A stretch of 64,000 nucleotides of DNA from an uncultured Planctomycetaceae bacterium (GTDB lineage: Bacteria > Planctomycetota > Planctomycetia > Planctomycetales > Planctomycetaceae): contig CAITYU010000333.1 in the NCBI GenBank assembly GCA_903896675.1, positions 1-64,000 on the forward strand. The letters are read 5' to 3'. Below the pieces are notes generated by a model. That model searched no databases, was not told the DNA's origin, and was given only the letters and a program-made list of their open reading frames with translations. This document shows positions 9,329-18,945 of this stretch, piece by piece. Both the position numbers and the translations under genes were made by a program. Every line of letters starts with the position of its first letter. The first letter of the stretch is position 1.

Positions 9329-10300
9329 TCAATTCCGTGATCGATTAAACTTTGGAGCGAATTCCTCCGCAGCCAGTTGTACACCGAAATTGAATCGTGA
9401 AAACATGTACTCTTCAATCAGGGTCTCTTCCGCAGGACTTTCAGCACTGACCTGCTCGTCGCTGCTCCACGTGTGGTTCACCGCTCGAAGTGGAATGTGA
9501 TACCGCGTGTCGATCATGATTCGGCTGATGCGGTAAACCGGACTGGTATCTCTTGACTGGTAGCGGAACTCGAAACAGTAACAGGGACGGTCATCAACCA
9601 CGCCATCCTGAGTACGAATGCAAACCACCGGAACCCTGCCCTCCAGTTCATCCCGGCGATGGGCAATAATCCGCTCAGCCATTGCCAGAATCCCGGCCTG
9701 CGTCACAGGGTGACGGGTTTCACGCATGGCCATATCCCCGGTGGGATCAATCTTCACAGCCGGCAGAAGTGCTCGGGCACCGCCAAACTTCACCCACATC
9801 CTGTCCGGACTGGCCTCCACATTGTAAACCACCTGCTGACCGACCTTTACCGTTTTCCACTTCATGTGCACACTGAACACGGGCAGGTGCCGAACCTTCA
9901 TATCGATATCTTCCTGCTGACGCAGGTCACCGCCGATACGTTCACGCTTGTGAAAGGTCACGGTGTACTGATCCTGATTCCTCAGAAATCGGGCACCATC
10001 CTCCAGCAACAGCAGGGCAAACTTCAGCGACTCTTCCTGGCTCAGTGTTGTGACCGGGCCGAGAGATGCAGCAGCCTGAACGTCCAGACTGCGGGGTACA
10101 GCGCCGCCGGCATCCGCTGGCAGTGGCACATCGGATACGGCATCAGACTGCACATCACTGACCACCACCGTCCGAACCGGATCTTCCCCGGCCGGAACCG
10201 GGTCGAAAGCGGAAAATGCAAACAGTGCTGATGCACTGACTGCAATTACTGCAGCCGTGTTCCAGCGACGATCAGAGCGGTCGTTTGTAGTATTCGCCAT
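9329..10300 (-). CDS. DUF1571 family exported protein
   Basis: A 323-residue protein with an N-terminal hydrophobic segment ([17 protein letters not shown]) that is a signal peptide or anchor. After an Asp/Ala/Pro-rich spacer the region from about 90 onward ([48 protein letters not shown]) matches the DUF1571 family, which is mostly planctomycetal and has no established function. The fold is probably LolA-like, i.e. a curved beta sheet that can hold a lipid; that is inference. It is transcribed divergently from the OleC-like ligase with a 427-base gap. GAGG lies about 11 bases before the ATG. Confidence 0.75.
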   Translation of the reverse strand: MANTTNDRSDRRWNTAAVIAVSASALFAFSAFDPVPAGEDPVRTVVVSDVQSDAVSDVPLPADAGGAVPRSLDVQAAASLGPVTTLSQEESLKFALLLLEDGARFLRNQDQYTVTFHKRERIGGDLRQQEDIDMKVRHLPVFSVHMKWKTVKVGQQVVYNVEASPDRMWVKFGGARALLPAVKIDPTGDMAMRETRHPVTQAGILAMAERIIAHRRDELEGRVPVVCIRTQDGVVDDRPCYCFEFRYQSRDTSPVYRISRIMIDTRYHIPLRAVNHTWSSDEQVSAESPAEETLIEEYMFSRFNFGVQLAAEEFAPKFNRSRN

Positions 10301-10727
10301 CTTTGCGGAAGCCTCAGGTTCGCGAAACCACTGCCAGTCCGTCTCTGCAGTGGTTATCGAATGTCACCGGCCGGAAAATCGACCTGCTGTTGGTCGACTG
10401 TCCCCACTGAAAACCGGATTCCCTTCCAGCAAATCCAGGCAGGATTTTCAATTGCATCGTCACGAACCAGGTGCCGGCAGTCACAGGGTTTCGGCAGAAA
10501 ATGCCGGAGGCCGGGAGGAAGGCAGCCCTGTTTTGGGTATTCGGCAGATCCTGCAGAGTCCGCCCCGCCGACAAACTCCCGCTTATCCATTCAACAGGAC
10601 TCACAAACCAACCTTACGTCCACCACGGCAGCGATGCAGACTCGCACGTTTTCTGCCAGGATACCGCAAAGTTCAATTGAGCAGTTACCCCAGCCGGTCC
10701 GTGGAAACTCGACGGGAACTGGAAATC
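10301..10727. other. Intergenic control region between divergent DUF1571 gene and OleC-like gene
   Basis: A 427-base gap. The frame of the downstream ligase stays open through it, but the extra 157 residues show no domain, are rich in Arg/Ser/Pro and lack a plausible ribosome-binding site, so I treat it as noncoding. It contains an 8-base inverted repeat near the DUF1571 start. No convincing promoter was found. Confidence 0.55.
10326..10355. repeat. 8-bp inverted repeat upstream of DUF1571 gene
   Basis: AACCACTG (10326-10333) and CAGTGGTT (10348-10355) are perfect inverted arms 14 bases apart, 26-55 bases upstream of the DUF1571 start codon. It could be an operator or an RNA hairpin in the leader. 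Confidence 0.45.
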
Positions 10728-12389
10728 ATGTCCACACCGCTGAACATCGCTGACCGACTTCGCTGCTCCGCCAGCATCGTCCCCGACCAGCCTGCCGTGA
10801 TATTTCCGGCCTGCCGAGACCACCGGGGACGCACGGCATGGACCCAGGTCTCCTTCGCACAACTCGACGCCGAAGTGGACCAGCTCACTCGCGGACTGAT
10901 CAGCCTCGGAGTCCGCCCTGGACAACGCATGGTGCTGATGGTCAGGCCGTCAATTGAATTTATTGCTCTGGTCTTTGCCGTTTTTCGTACCGGCGCAATC
11001 TGTGTACTGATCGACCCCGGAATGGGCCGGGGCAGCCTGCTTAAATGCCTCGACGAAACCGATCCGGACGGATTCATTGCCATCCCGCTGGTGCATCTGA
11101 TTCGCAGCCTGATGCCGTGGCGGTACCGCAGGGCCCGCCTGAATGTCAGCGTCGGCTCACGGAACCTGCCATGGCTGGAATCACTGGATGGCCTGCTGCA
11201 GCGCGGCAGTATGGCAGACTCAGCAGCGCTCCCGCAGACACTTGCTACCGATCCGGCAGCCATCATCTTTACCAGTGGCAGCACAGGCCCACCCAAAGGT
11301 GTTGTTTTCGAACACGGCATGTTCAATGCTCAGGTGGACCTGATCCGCAGCTTCTACGGTATCGCTCCGGGGGAAACAGACCTGCCCGGATTTCCGCTCT
11401 TCGCGTTGTTCAATCTGGCAATGCAGGTTACAACGGTAATCCCCGAAATGGACCCTGCGCGTCCGGCCGCCGTCGATCCTCTCAGAATTCTCGAGGGACT
11501 CAGCACGCAGCGCGCCACACAGGCCTACGGATCGCCAGCCATGTGGAATCGTACAGGACGCCACTGCGAGCAGTTCGGAATTCGCATCGAGCGTTTGAAC
11601 CGAGTCCTTTCGGCGGGAGCCCCCGTACCGTTGCACGTGATTCGTCGGATCACCGCGATGCTGCGTCCGGATGCCGATATCCATACCCCCTACGGAGCAA
11701 CGGAATGCCTGCCGGTAGCATCGATCGGTGGACGCGAAATCCTCGCCGAAACTGCTCCTCAATCAGCCAGCGGACGGGGGACCTGTGTTGGCCGAGTGTT
11801 TGCGGGAGTAGAGGTGCGGATTATCCGAGCCACCGATGCGGTCATCCCGAACATCTGCCAGGCTGAACAGCTGCCACCCGGTGAAATCGGTGAAATCATC
11901 GTCCGCAGTCCGGCAGCGACACGTGAATACTTCCGCCGGCCGGAAGCAACTGCTGCCGCAAAAATTTCGGATGGCGAGACTTTCTGGCACCGCATGGGAG
12001 ACGTCGGATTCCTCGACGAACAGCAGCGACTCTGGTTCTGCGGACGCCGCGCACATATTGTCCACACAGCAGCCGGACCGATGTACTCAGTCTGCTGCGA
12101 AGCAATTTTTGACCAGCACCCTCAGATCTATCGTTCGGCTCTGATTGGACTTGGCCCGGTCGGTGATGAACGCCCGCTGATTGTTGTGGAACCTGAAGGA
12201 GGTCAGTTTCCGGACACGCCGGCAGCGGCCAACCGACTGACAGCAGAACTGCTCGCAATCGCAGCCGCAAACCCGCTTACCGCCTCCATCCAACGTGTGC
12301 TTTTCCACCGGTCATTTCCGGTCGACACGCGGCACAATGTCAAAATCAACCGCGAACAGCTGCGGATCTGGGCCGCGATCCAGCCCTGA
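10728..12389 (+). CDS. OleC-like AMP-dependent acyl ligase (beta-lactone synthetase / fatty acyl-CoA ligase family)
   Basis: A 553-residue member of the ANL (acyl-AMP ligase) superfamily. The phosphate-binding loop [12 protein letters not shown] is at 181-192 and YGATE at 322-326; the C-terminal region has [17 protein letters not shown]. The string [21 protein letters not shown] closely resembles OleC of long-chain olefin biosynthesis, which uses ATP to turn a beta-hydroxy acid into a beta-lactone. No OleA, OleB or OleD partner is in the window, so a plain fatty-acid CoA ligase role is also possible. The usual final catalytic Lys may be in NVKINREQL. Start ATG 10728 has GGAA-rich sequence upstream; the frame is open further upstream but without similarity. 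Confidence 0.8.
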   Translation: MSTPLNIADRLRCSASIVPDQPAVIFPACRDHRGRTAWTQVSFAQLDAEVDQLTRGLISLGVRPGQRMVLMVRPSIEFIALVFAVFRTGAICVLIDPGMGRGSLLKCLDETDPDGFIAIPLVHLIRSLMPWRYRRARLNVSVGSRNLPWLESLDGLLQRGSMADSAALPQTLATDPAAIIFTSGSTGPPKGVVFEHGMFNAQVDLIRSFYGIAPGETDLPGFPLFALFNLAMQVTTVIPEMDPARPAAVDPLRILEGLSTQRATQAYGSPAMWNRTGRHCEQFGIRIERLNRVLSAGAPVPLHVIRRITAMLRPDADIHTPYGATECLPVASIGGREILAETAPQSASGRGTCVGRVFAGVEVRIIRATDAVIPNICQAEQLPPGEIGEIIVRSPAATREYFRRPEATAAAKISDGETFWHRMGDVGFLDEQQRLWFCGRRAHIVHTAAGPMYSVCCEAIFDQHPQIYRSALIGLGPVGDERPLIVVEPEGGQFPDTPAAANRLTAELLAIAAANPLTASIQRVLFHRSFPVDTRHNVKINREQLRIWAAIQP

Positions 12390-12527
12390 CGCAGGCCCGA
12401 CACTTGCCCTGAACCGTCGTCAATGTTGTAATGTGCACCGCTCCACACTGTCGGCAGTGCGAAGTCAGGTGCTGCGGCACCATCTGCAGTTCCCTGAAGC
12501 GGTTTCTGTGCCTCCCGTGAGCCTGTA

Positions 12528-14171
12528 ATGGCGGAACAGACTGACAGCAGCAGTGATAAACAGAACGCCAGCGACACTCAGAAAGTTGCTGACGCCGGTC
12601 AGGCTGCTGCGGCACCCCGGCCCTCGCAGGCACCGGGCCGGCCCACTGGTCGCCGTCGTCGGCCACCGGCATGGGCCGTCAGCCTCGCTGCTCATGTTGC
12701 AAAACTCCGGCAGTTCGTCCGCGTGGATTTACCAGACCTGCTGAAAAATCGACGACGCGAAATCTCCACGGTGCTGATCAGTTTCGCCGTGCACCTGCTG
12801 GTCGGTCTGCTGTTCGCCACCTGGATGATGCCGGACGTCGCCACCGATGGTGTCCTGCGACTGCTGGGTGTCGCTGAAGATCCCGCTGAGGATGTTCAGG
12901 CTGAGGATATCCCCCGGATTGTCCAGCCGGATTCAATGCAGGACCTGCGGGTCGACAGCACCATGAAGCAGATGCTGTCGGAACTGGACCGCGGCACTCA
13001 GCGGATGAACCTGAATTCGCCGCGGCCCGAGGATCTGACGCTGCCTGTGGATGATCTGCAGGACCTTTCTGAGATCCCGGTGATACGCGGCGAGTTCGGT
13101 GGCAGGTCCGAGGCAGGTCGCCGGGCAGCAGTCAAAAAATTCGGCGGCAGCGCAGACAGTGAACGAGCAGTCAATGCAGGACTTACGTGGCTGCAGAAAA
13201 TCCAGAAACAGGACGGATCCTGGAGTTTCGAAGAAGTCGGCGGTGCAGGGCAGGGTGGCACACTGCAGGCAACGCCGATGGGAGCCACTTCACTGGCCCT
13301 GCTGACATTTCTCGGCGGTGGACACACTCACGAAATCAAAGGGGAATATCAGGAAACCGTCGCACGCGGACTCAACTGGCTCCTCAGCAAAGCAGAAACC
13401 ACATCGTCAGGGCTCGATCTCCGCGGTACAGCCCAGGGTAACTCCGGACTCTACGTGCAGGGAATCGCAACAATCTGCCTCTGCGAAGCCGCCGCACTGA
13501 CTCCCAAAGACCGCACACTCAAACGCGCTGCCACCAGCGCCATTCGCTTCGTTGAAAGATCCCAGGACCGCCTTGGGGGGGGCTGGCGTTACACACCAAA
13601 CCAGCCCGGAGACACCTCCGTCACAGGCTGGCAGATCATGGCACTGCAGAGCGCCAAAGCCAATCGCATCTCCGTGGCTGCTGACACCATGCAGGACGCC
13701 CGCGCGTTCCTGCGATCAGTTTCCGTCGAAAACGGAGCCCGCTACGCCTATATGCCCCGCGGTGGTCCCACAGAAACCATGACAGCCGTCGGACTGCTCT
13801 GCCAGATGTACATGGGCTGGCGACGGGACCGCCCGGAACTGCAGGCCGGTGTTCAGCACCTGGCAAATGTCGGCCCCAGCCGGGAAAATATGTACTACAA
13901 CTACTACGCAACACAGGTGCTGCATCACTGGGGCGGGGAACTGTGGGAACAGTGGAACCTGAAGATGCGCGAACAACTGGTCACAACTCAGGTCAGAAAC
14001 GGCCCCGGAGCCGGCAGTTGGGATGTCACTGATCCCCACGGCAATGGTGGTGGCCGCATCTACCAAACCGCTCTCAGTGTACTGACCCTCGAAGTTTACT
14101 ACAGACACCTGCCCATGTATCGCAGGCTGGATGAGGCCACAGAAAAGGCATCCACTGCCAGCAAGCAGTGA
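12528..14171 (+). CDS. Membrane-anchored protein with terpenoid-cyclase/prenyltransferase (alpha/alpha toroid) repeats
   Basis: A 547-residue protein. Residues 1-60 are low-complexity and basic, followed near 83-103 by one membrane span (STVLISFAVHLLVGLLFATWM). From about residue 210 the sequence has repeated motifs of the squalene-hopene cyclase / prenyltransferase toroid: GLTWLQKIQKQDGSWSF, GLNWLLSKAE, RFVERSQDRLGGGWRY and GSWDVTDPHGNGGGRIYQTA. The DxDD protonation motif of true squalene cyclases was not seen, so it is probably a binding or structural relative rather than a terpene cyclase. The topology puts the toroid outside the cytoplasm if the N-terminus is inside. GTGAG upstream supports the ATG. 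Confidence 0.75.
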   Translation: MAEQTDSSSDKQNASDTQKVADAGQAAAAPRPSQAPGRPTGRRRRPPAWAVSLAAHVAKLRQFVRVDLPDLLKNRRREISTVLISFAVHLLVGLLFATWMMPDVATDGVLRLLGVAEDPAEDVQAEDIPRIVQPDSMQDLRVDSTMKQMLSELDRGTQRMNLNSPRPEDLTLPVDDLQDLSEIPVIRGEFGGRSEAGRRAAVKKFGGSADSERAVNAGLTWLQKIQKQDGSWSFEEVGGAGQGGTLQATPMGATSLALLTFLGGGHTHEIKGEYQETVARGLNWLLSKAETTSSGLDLRGTAQGNSGLYVQGIATICLCEAAALTPKDRTLKRAATSAIRFVERSQDRLGGGWRYTPNQPGDTSVTGWQIMALQSAKANRISVAADTMQDARAFLRSVSVENGARYAYMPRGGPTETMTAVGLLCQMYMGWRRDRPELQAGVQHLANVGPSRENMYYNYYATQVLHHWGGELWEQWNLKMREQLVTTQVRNGPGAGSWDVTDPHGNGGGRIYQTALSVLTLEVYYRHLPMYRRLDEATEKASTASKQ

Positions 14172-14186
14172 CTCTGCGGTGCCCCG

Positions 14187-15842
14187 TCAGGGAAGACGGC
14201 CAAACGTCATGATCGCAATGTCGTCATTCTGAGACCGTCCATTGGCATGCTTCCGCACATCGGTCAGAAGATCACGCCCCAGCTGCGACGTGTCCACAAT
14301 CCCCTTCCTGACAAACTCAAGAACCTTCTCGGTCGTGTAAAGTGATCCGTCCGGTGCCATCGCCTCATCGACGCCGTCTGTCCGCAGCAGAAACAGATCT
14401 CCCGGCTCAATATCCCGCTCCACAACGTCGTACTCGTAGTCGTCCATGATCCCGATCGGAATCCCGATCTGCCCACCGGCAAACTCCTCAACGGTCCCGT
14501 CAGCCCTGCGAACCAGCGGCGGATAATGACCGGCATTCACCATCGAAATTCGATTCGACTGCAGGTCCACGACAGCCAGAGTGTAGGTCACGAAACGCCC
14601 GGCCACCATGTTGTGACACATGTGACGATTGATGCGGCTGATTGCGACCGAGACGTCGTCGGTAAAACTCATGGTGTTCTGCACCACGCTGGAAATACGA
14701 GACATGATCAGTGCACCCGGTACACCCTTGCCGGCAACGTCGCCGAACGACACACAGATCCTGTGCTCACCAATCATGAAACAGTCGTAATAGTCGCCCC
14801 CGACAGCCTGAGCCGCATCATACGAAGCGTAAAAATACCAGCCCGGTACCTCCGGCAGAACCTCAGGCAGCAGCGCCTTCTGCACAGAGCGAGCAATCTT
14901 CATTTCCTCATCCTGCTTCTGCTTTTCGAGATGACTCTTGAGCAGTCGCACGTTTTCATACGCGTTTGCCGCCTGACTGGCCACTGCCAGCAGCAGTTCC
15001 AGATCCTCATCCGTGAAACGCTTCATCGGATTCTGAGTATCCAGGTTGATGACACCGAACGGACGTCCCTGCAGGTCCAGCATCGGCACACACATCATCG
15101 AATGCAGCTTCAGACTGGAAATGGACTCACTGGCACTGAATCGAGCATCGTTGGCAGCGTCCGCAGAAAGAATTCCAATCTTCTCATCCAGCACCTTCAT
15201 CAGAATGGTCCTGCTCAGCCGCACGGACTCGTCGTCACTCTCCGCCCGCCGTTTCTGAGCTACCGGCACCAGTCGCTCAGACCCGGCCAGACGAATCTGA
15301 ATTGTGCCACGATCAGCCTGAGGAAAAATATCGAACAGCACATCCAGAATTCTGGGTGCGATTTCTGAAAGCTCAACCTGACCGGCAAGGGACTGGTTGA
15401 TCTTCAGAATGCCACGAAGCTTTTCCTCCGGACGCACTTCAAAGACACCAAATCCACGTGCCGCCGAACTGCCCATGATGGTGGCAGAACTGTTTTCCGA
15501 CAGCTCAAACCCGTCCGATGTGACAGCCATCGGCTCAGGCTCAGCCGCCTCCGACTCAAAACGCAGACGCACCGGGCCCAGTTTGATGCGGTCATTGTGC
15601 TGCAGAGGTACCGCACTGCGTTCCCTGAGTTCCAGCAGTTTGCCGTTCAGGGCCGTCCTGTTGGCCGCTCCCAGACACTCCACAAAATACTGCCCGTTCT
15701 GCTCAAGAATCTGCGCATGCCGACGAGACACCTGCGCATTGTCCACCTGGATGTCGCAGTCAGGACTGCGCCCAAGCACGGCCGGAAAGCGAGTCAGTTC
15801 GAACGAAGTCTCCTCGTTCAGCAGCACGACAATCCTGGGCAT
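14187..15842 (-). CDS. FHA-GAF-SpoIIE (PP2C-type) serine phosphatase
   Basis: A 551-residue signalling protein. Residues 1-98 form an FHA phosphothreonine-binding domain (GRSPDCDIQV, SRRHAQI). Residues about 150-300 are a GAF sensor domain (MMCVPMLDLQGRPFGVINLD). After a short coiled linker the SpoIIE/RsbU phosphatase domain runs from about 335 to the end, with metal-binding Asp residues in GGDYYD (D350) and FGDVAGKGVPG (D368). It should dephosphorylate a Ser/Thr-phosphorylated partner, typically an anti-sigma-factor antagonist, under control of a phosphoprotein and a small ligand. Start at 15842 is chosen for MPRIVVLLNE with an AAGGTG box upstream; a longer frame reaches 15884. It follows the uronate isomerase-like gene by 47 bases on the same strand. 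Confidence 0.9.
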   Translation of the reverse strand: MPRIVVLLNEETSFELTRFPAVLGRSPDCDIQVDNAQVSRRHAQILEQNGQYFVECLGAANRTALNGKLLELRERSAVPLQHNDRIKLGPVRLRFESEAAEPEPMAVTSDGFELSENSSATIMGSSAARGFGVFEVRPEEKLRGILKINQSLAGQVELSEIAPRILDVLFDIFPQADRGTIQIRLAGSERLVPVAQKRRAESDDESVRLSRTILMKVLDEKIGILSADAANDARFSASESISSLKLHSMMCVPMLDLQGRPFGVINLDTQNPMKRFTDEDLELLLAVASQAANAYENVRLLKSHLEKQKQDEEMKIARSVQKALLPEVLPEVPGWYFYASYDAAQAVGGDYYDCFMIGEHRICVSFGDVAGKGVPGALIMSRISSVVQNTMSFTDDVSVAISRINRHMCHNMVAGRFVTYTLAVVDLQSNRISMVNAGHYPPLVRRADGTVEEFAGGQIGIPIGIMDDYEYDVVERDIEPGDLFLLRTDGVDEAMAPDGSLYTTEKVLEFVRKGIVDTSQLGRDLLTDVRKHANGRSQNDDIAIMTFGRLP

Positions 15843-15889
15843 AAACAGACACCTTCGCCAGAGACCATGAATTCGCCTCAGCACACGCC

Positions 15890-17179
15890 TCAGCGCTGAA
15901 TGCCACCAAAGATCGACTCAACATTCCCCCGCAGCAACCGACTGCCCAGTTCCACCGCTCGCTCGACACTCCAGCCACGACCACCCACAAAGTCCTCGGC
16001 CAGCACCTTCGCAAGAATGCGACGATACATCGCAAACTTCGGCAATGCAAACTCCAGCTTGTACATGTCGCTGTAGTAGCCCACCTGCTTGCCTGCCGGA
16101 ACAGCCTGCAGCCGAGCCCGCGTGTCCCGCTCGATATACACCGGAATATTTGAATACCACCAGTGCCCGCACGTGATCACGTTCGGGAAAATCCATGCAA
16201 AACTCACCAGTTCCTGGTTGCTGGTCTCAGCCAGCACCGAGACCGGAAAGACCACACCCGGAAACGCATTGAACAACTCGCGATACTGCACCAGCGACAC
16301 GCGGGAATCAAACAGATCCTGACCCTGATAGACTCCCTGCTCGTACACCCTGCGATTCACACCGATCATCAGATCAAACGGCAGCTCATGCTGATCACAG
16401 AATTCAGCCAGCATCCAGAAGACAAACTGACTCAGCCGTGATTGTTCTTCAGCGGTCAGTTCGGCACCGGAAAACGACTTCGCCACCAGTTGACTGGCCA
16501 CCACCGACGAGACCGAGGCCGGAGAAAAGGAGGGTGGCAGCGAGATGGCACATGCACGAGCGTTATTCGCGGTGAAATGCTGAAACAAACGCCCAACCGC
16601 ATCCCGCAGTGATGTCGCGTCCGTTACCGCAATACCGGTGGCCGCCTGCAGACGCTGCTGCACAGTCGGCTTTGTCAGATGAAACACCAGATCATCCGTT
16701 CGCAGGCAGGGAACGTAATATGACGTGTCAAATCCCTGCAGCGGATCATCAAAATCATTTGTCAGGTAAACCTGATCGAGGCCGGATTTCTGCAGCACCT
16801 GCTGCTCCCAGTCCGGCGCAGACATGCACCGCAGCGAAGCGTCGTACAGTGACTCCCAGTTTGACTCGGTGATCCGATCATCCGCAAATCCAAACAACTG
16901 CTGACTCATCTCCAGCAGCCAGCTGTACTGTGCTGTATTCTCCACGTGCTGCAGCCATGGAACAAGCCGCCGCACCTTCTCGCGAGGATCCAGGCCGGGC
17001 TCCTCAATCTGCTCCTTAGCCAGACCCGCCGAGTGAGCCAGTTCGGTGTAGTAGTGATACCCCAGAATGTCTGCCAGAGTCCGCGAAGCAGCCTGATGCG
17101 GATTGATATGAGTATGCGGATCAATCAATCGCAGCGACTGCAGCGGCTGAAGAATCTCCTGAATCGGACACGCGGACAT
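15890..17179 (-). CDS. Uronate isomerase-like (UxaC family) metal-dependent hydrolase superfamily enzyme
   Basis: A 429-residue cytoplasmic enzyme of the amidohydrolase superfamily. The N-terminal IDPHTHINPHQA holds the HxH metal motif, and the C-terminal part includes CGHWWYSNIPVYIERDTR, NVITCGHWWY and SDMYKLEFALPKFAMYRRILAKVL, a pattern seen in glucuronate/uronate isomerases, which interconvert uronic acids and keto acids. Length is slightly below the usual ~470. The start MSACPIQEIL at 17179 is supported by GGAAG upstream; a longer frame to 17314 would add a hydrophobic, unrelated extension. No other uronate-pathway gene is adjacent, so the substrate is inferred from family only. Confidence 0.75.
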   Translation of the reverse strand: MSACPIQEILQPLQSLRLIDPHTHINPHQAASRTLADILGYHYYTELAHSAGLAKEQIEEPGLDPREKVRRLVPWLQHVENTAQYSWLLEMSQQLFGFADDRITESNWESLYDASLRCMSAPDWEQQVLQKSGLDQVYLTNDFDDPLQGFDTSYYVPCLRTDDLVFHLTKPTVQQRLQAATGIAVTDATSLRDAVGRLFQHFTANNARACAISLPPSFSPASVSSVVASQLVAKSFSGAELTAEEQSRLSQFVFWMLAEFCDQHELPFDLMIGVNRRVYEQGVYQGQDLFDSRVSLVQYRELFNAFPGVVFPVSVLAETSNQELVSFAWIFPNVITCGHWWYSNIPVYIERDTRARLQAVPAGKQVGYYSDMYKLEFALPKFAMYRRILAKVLAEDFVGGRGWSVERAVELGSRLLRGNVESIFGGIQR

Positions 17180-17532
17180 AACTGAAAGCTTCCGAAACGA
17201 AAACGGCAGAATGCAACACAACAGACAGGCAGGCTGGATCAGAATACTCTGCAGCTCCGCTCGCCCAGAATATCCGAAAAGCAGCAAAATGTCAGCTGCA
17301 CAGTGCCACACCAACCCACAACACCCGCGTAATTCCCCTCACACATCGCAAAAAACACACATTTCCCCGAACCCGTCCGAAATTCCCGGCAGAGAATCTG
17401 CCGGACTTTATTTTTCAGCTGCCATCGGTAAGAATTTCCCCACCCGGGCAGGATCGGTTCCGGCGCAGAACTTCGCTTCCGCAGTTGGCTGACCACGATG
17501 GCAGTCTCTGCTGGCCCTTCAGTGAATCGTTT
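17180..17532. other. Intergenic region between divergent uronate isomerase-like gene and potassium transporter
   Basis: A 353-base gap, AC-rich on the + strand in its middle part. The one clear structure is the hairpin with T-rich tail at 17386-17415. No c-di-AMP riboswitch consensus could be recognised by eye. Confidence 0.5.
17386..17415 (+). terminator. Terminator-like hairpin in leader of the potassium transporter operon
   Basis: CCGGCAGA (17386-17393), a GAA loop and TCTGCCGG (17397-17404) form a perfect 8-base-pair stem, followed by ACTTTATTTTTC. It points toward the TrkH-type gene about 120 bases downstream and no + strand gene ends before it, so attenuation of the transporter transcript is a reasonable hypothesis. 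Confidence 0.6.
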
Positions 17533-18942
17533 ATGTACCGCCCGAACGCCTGGTCGCGCTGGGAATTGTCTCAGAACGCCCGGCAGAGTTTCTGGCAGAA
17601 ACTCACCCCTCCCCAACTCTTCACAGCCTCCTTCGCCGTGCTGATTCTGGCCGGTGCCGCCGGTCTCAGACTGTTGCCGGGAATTTCCGTCGGCCAGCCA
17701 CTGTCCTGGGTCGACTCCATTTTCATGTCCACCAGTGCTGTCTGTGTCACCGGTCTTGCTGTCGTGGACCCCGGCACCAGACTGACCTTTGCCGGCCAGG
17801 CCTGGCTTGTCATGCTGGTCCAGTTCGGTGGCCTCGGTATCCTCACTTTCACCAGCCTCATCATCACTGCACTCGGACGTCGCATGTCCATCCGCGAAGA
17901 GTCCCTGTGCATTTTCACGGCCGATGCTGCCCCCCATCTGACGCCAGGCCAGATCACTCGGAATATCATCCGCTATACCCTTGTTATTGAGGCTGCCGGT
18001 GCACTCGTTCTGTACCTGCTGTGGGGCAGCTCACTGGGTTGGTGGCAGGCGATCTGGCCCGCCGTCTTCCACTCCATCAGCGCCTTCTGCAACGCCGGTT
18101 TCTCCACCTTCACCTCCAATCTGATCGACTTCCAGCAGTCTCCCGGTACGCTGCTCACCATCTCAGCCCTGATTGTCCTCGGTGGCCTCGGATTCCTGAC
18201 CCACGAGGAAATCCTGCAGTCACTGCGTTCACGCAGAAAACGCCGCGCTTTCCGGATGTCCGTTCAGTCCCGCATCATCCTCGTCACGACGGCAGTGCTG
18301 CTGCTGCTGGGCTGGGCTCTGCTGACGCTGCTCGAATGGGACAATACCCTCGCCGGACTTCCCTTGTCTGATCGCCTGATCAATGGACTGTTCATGAGCG
18401 TCACGGCTCGCACCGCCGGCTTCAACTCCATCGACTACAACCAGGCAGCAGACAGCAGCAACTTCGTTACCATGCTGCTGATGATGATTGGTGGCTCTCC
18501 CGGATCGACCGCCGGAGGACTCAAGACCACAACCGTAGCGCTGATCTTTCTCATGGCAGCCTCTCGCCTCCGCGGTCGCGAGACCACCACGGTCTGGTAT
18601 CGAACCATCCCCGAAGCCACCACTTCCCGTGCCGTCGGTCTGTTCACAATTACCATGGCTGTCACGGTTTTTGGCATCCTGCTGCTGACAATTTCCGAAC
18701 AGCATATCGCAGAAGGTGGCAGTGACCTGCGAGTGTGCATGTTTGAAGCCATCAGTGCTTTCAACACCGTCGGACTCAGCATGGGCATCACCCCCGGTCT
18801 CACGGCCGTCGGCAAATGCATTTCAATCCTGCTCATGTTCTTCGGACGCGTCGGTCCGTTGACCGTGGCTGCCGCACTGACCATTCCGCAGAAGGGCGCA
18901 AATGAGTTTCGCTATGCAAACGAAGATGTTGTTGTGGGGTAA
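17533..18942 (+). CDS. TrkH/KtrB-type potassium uptake membrane subunit
   Basis: A 469-residue polytopic membrane protein, the ion-conducting subunit of a Trk/Ktr potassium transporter. The four selectivity-filter loops are visible as TSAVCVTGLA, SAFCNAGFST, TARTAGFNSI and SAFNTVGLSMG, each with the conserved Gly. Many hydrophobic segments lie between. I chose ATG 17533; an in-frame TTG at 17485 would add a soluble stretch ahead of it. The RCK subunit gene starts 3 bases after the stop, so both are translated from one mRNA. The leader hairpin upstream may regulate the pair. Confidence 0.93.
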   Translation: MYRPNAWSRWELSQNARQSFWQKLTPPQLFTASFAVLILAGAAGLRLLPGISVGQPLSWVDSIFMSTSAVCVTGLAVVDPGTRLTFAGQAWLVMLVQFGGLGILTFTSLIITALGRRMSIREESLCIFTADAAPHLTPGQITRNIIRYTLVIEAAGALVLYLLWGSSLGWWQAIWPAVFHSISAFCNAGFSTFTSNLIDFQQSPGTLLTISALIVLGGLGFLTHEEILQSLRSRRKRRAFRMSVQSRIILVTTAVLLLLGWALLTLLEWDNTLAGLPLSDRLINGLFMSVTARTAGFNSIDYNQAADSSNFVTMLLMMIGGSPGSTAGGLKTTTVALIFLMAASRLRGRETTTVWYRTIPEATTSRAVGLFTITMAVTVFGILLLTISEQHIAEGGSDLRVCMFEAISAFNTVGLSMGITPGLTAVGKCISILLMFFGRVGPLTVAAALTIPQKGANEFRYANEDVVVG

Positions 18943-18945
18943 ATC

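Noticed and set aside
10257-10727. In-frame N-terminal extension of the OleC-like gene
   Set aside because: The 157 extra residues show no domain, have low-complexity Arg/Ser/Pro composition and overlap the start of the divergent DUF1571 gene; the ATG at 10728 fits the family start.
17180-17532. c-di-AMP (ydaO) riboswitch before the potassium transporter
   Set aside because: A terminator-like hairpin exists, but the conserved riboswitch core was not recognised by eye; only the hairpin is annotated.
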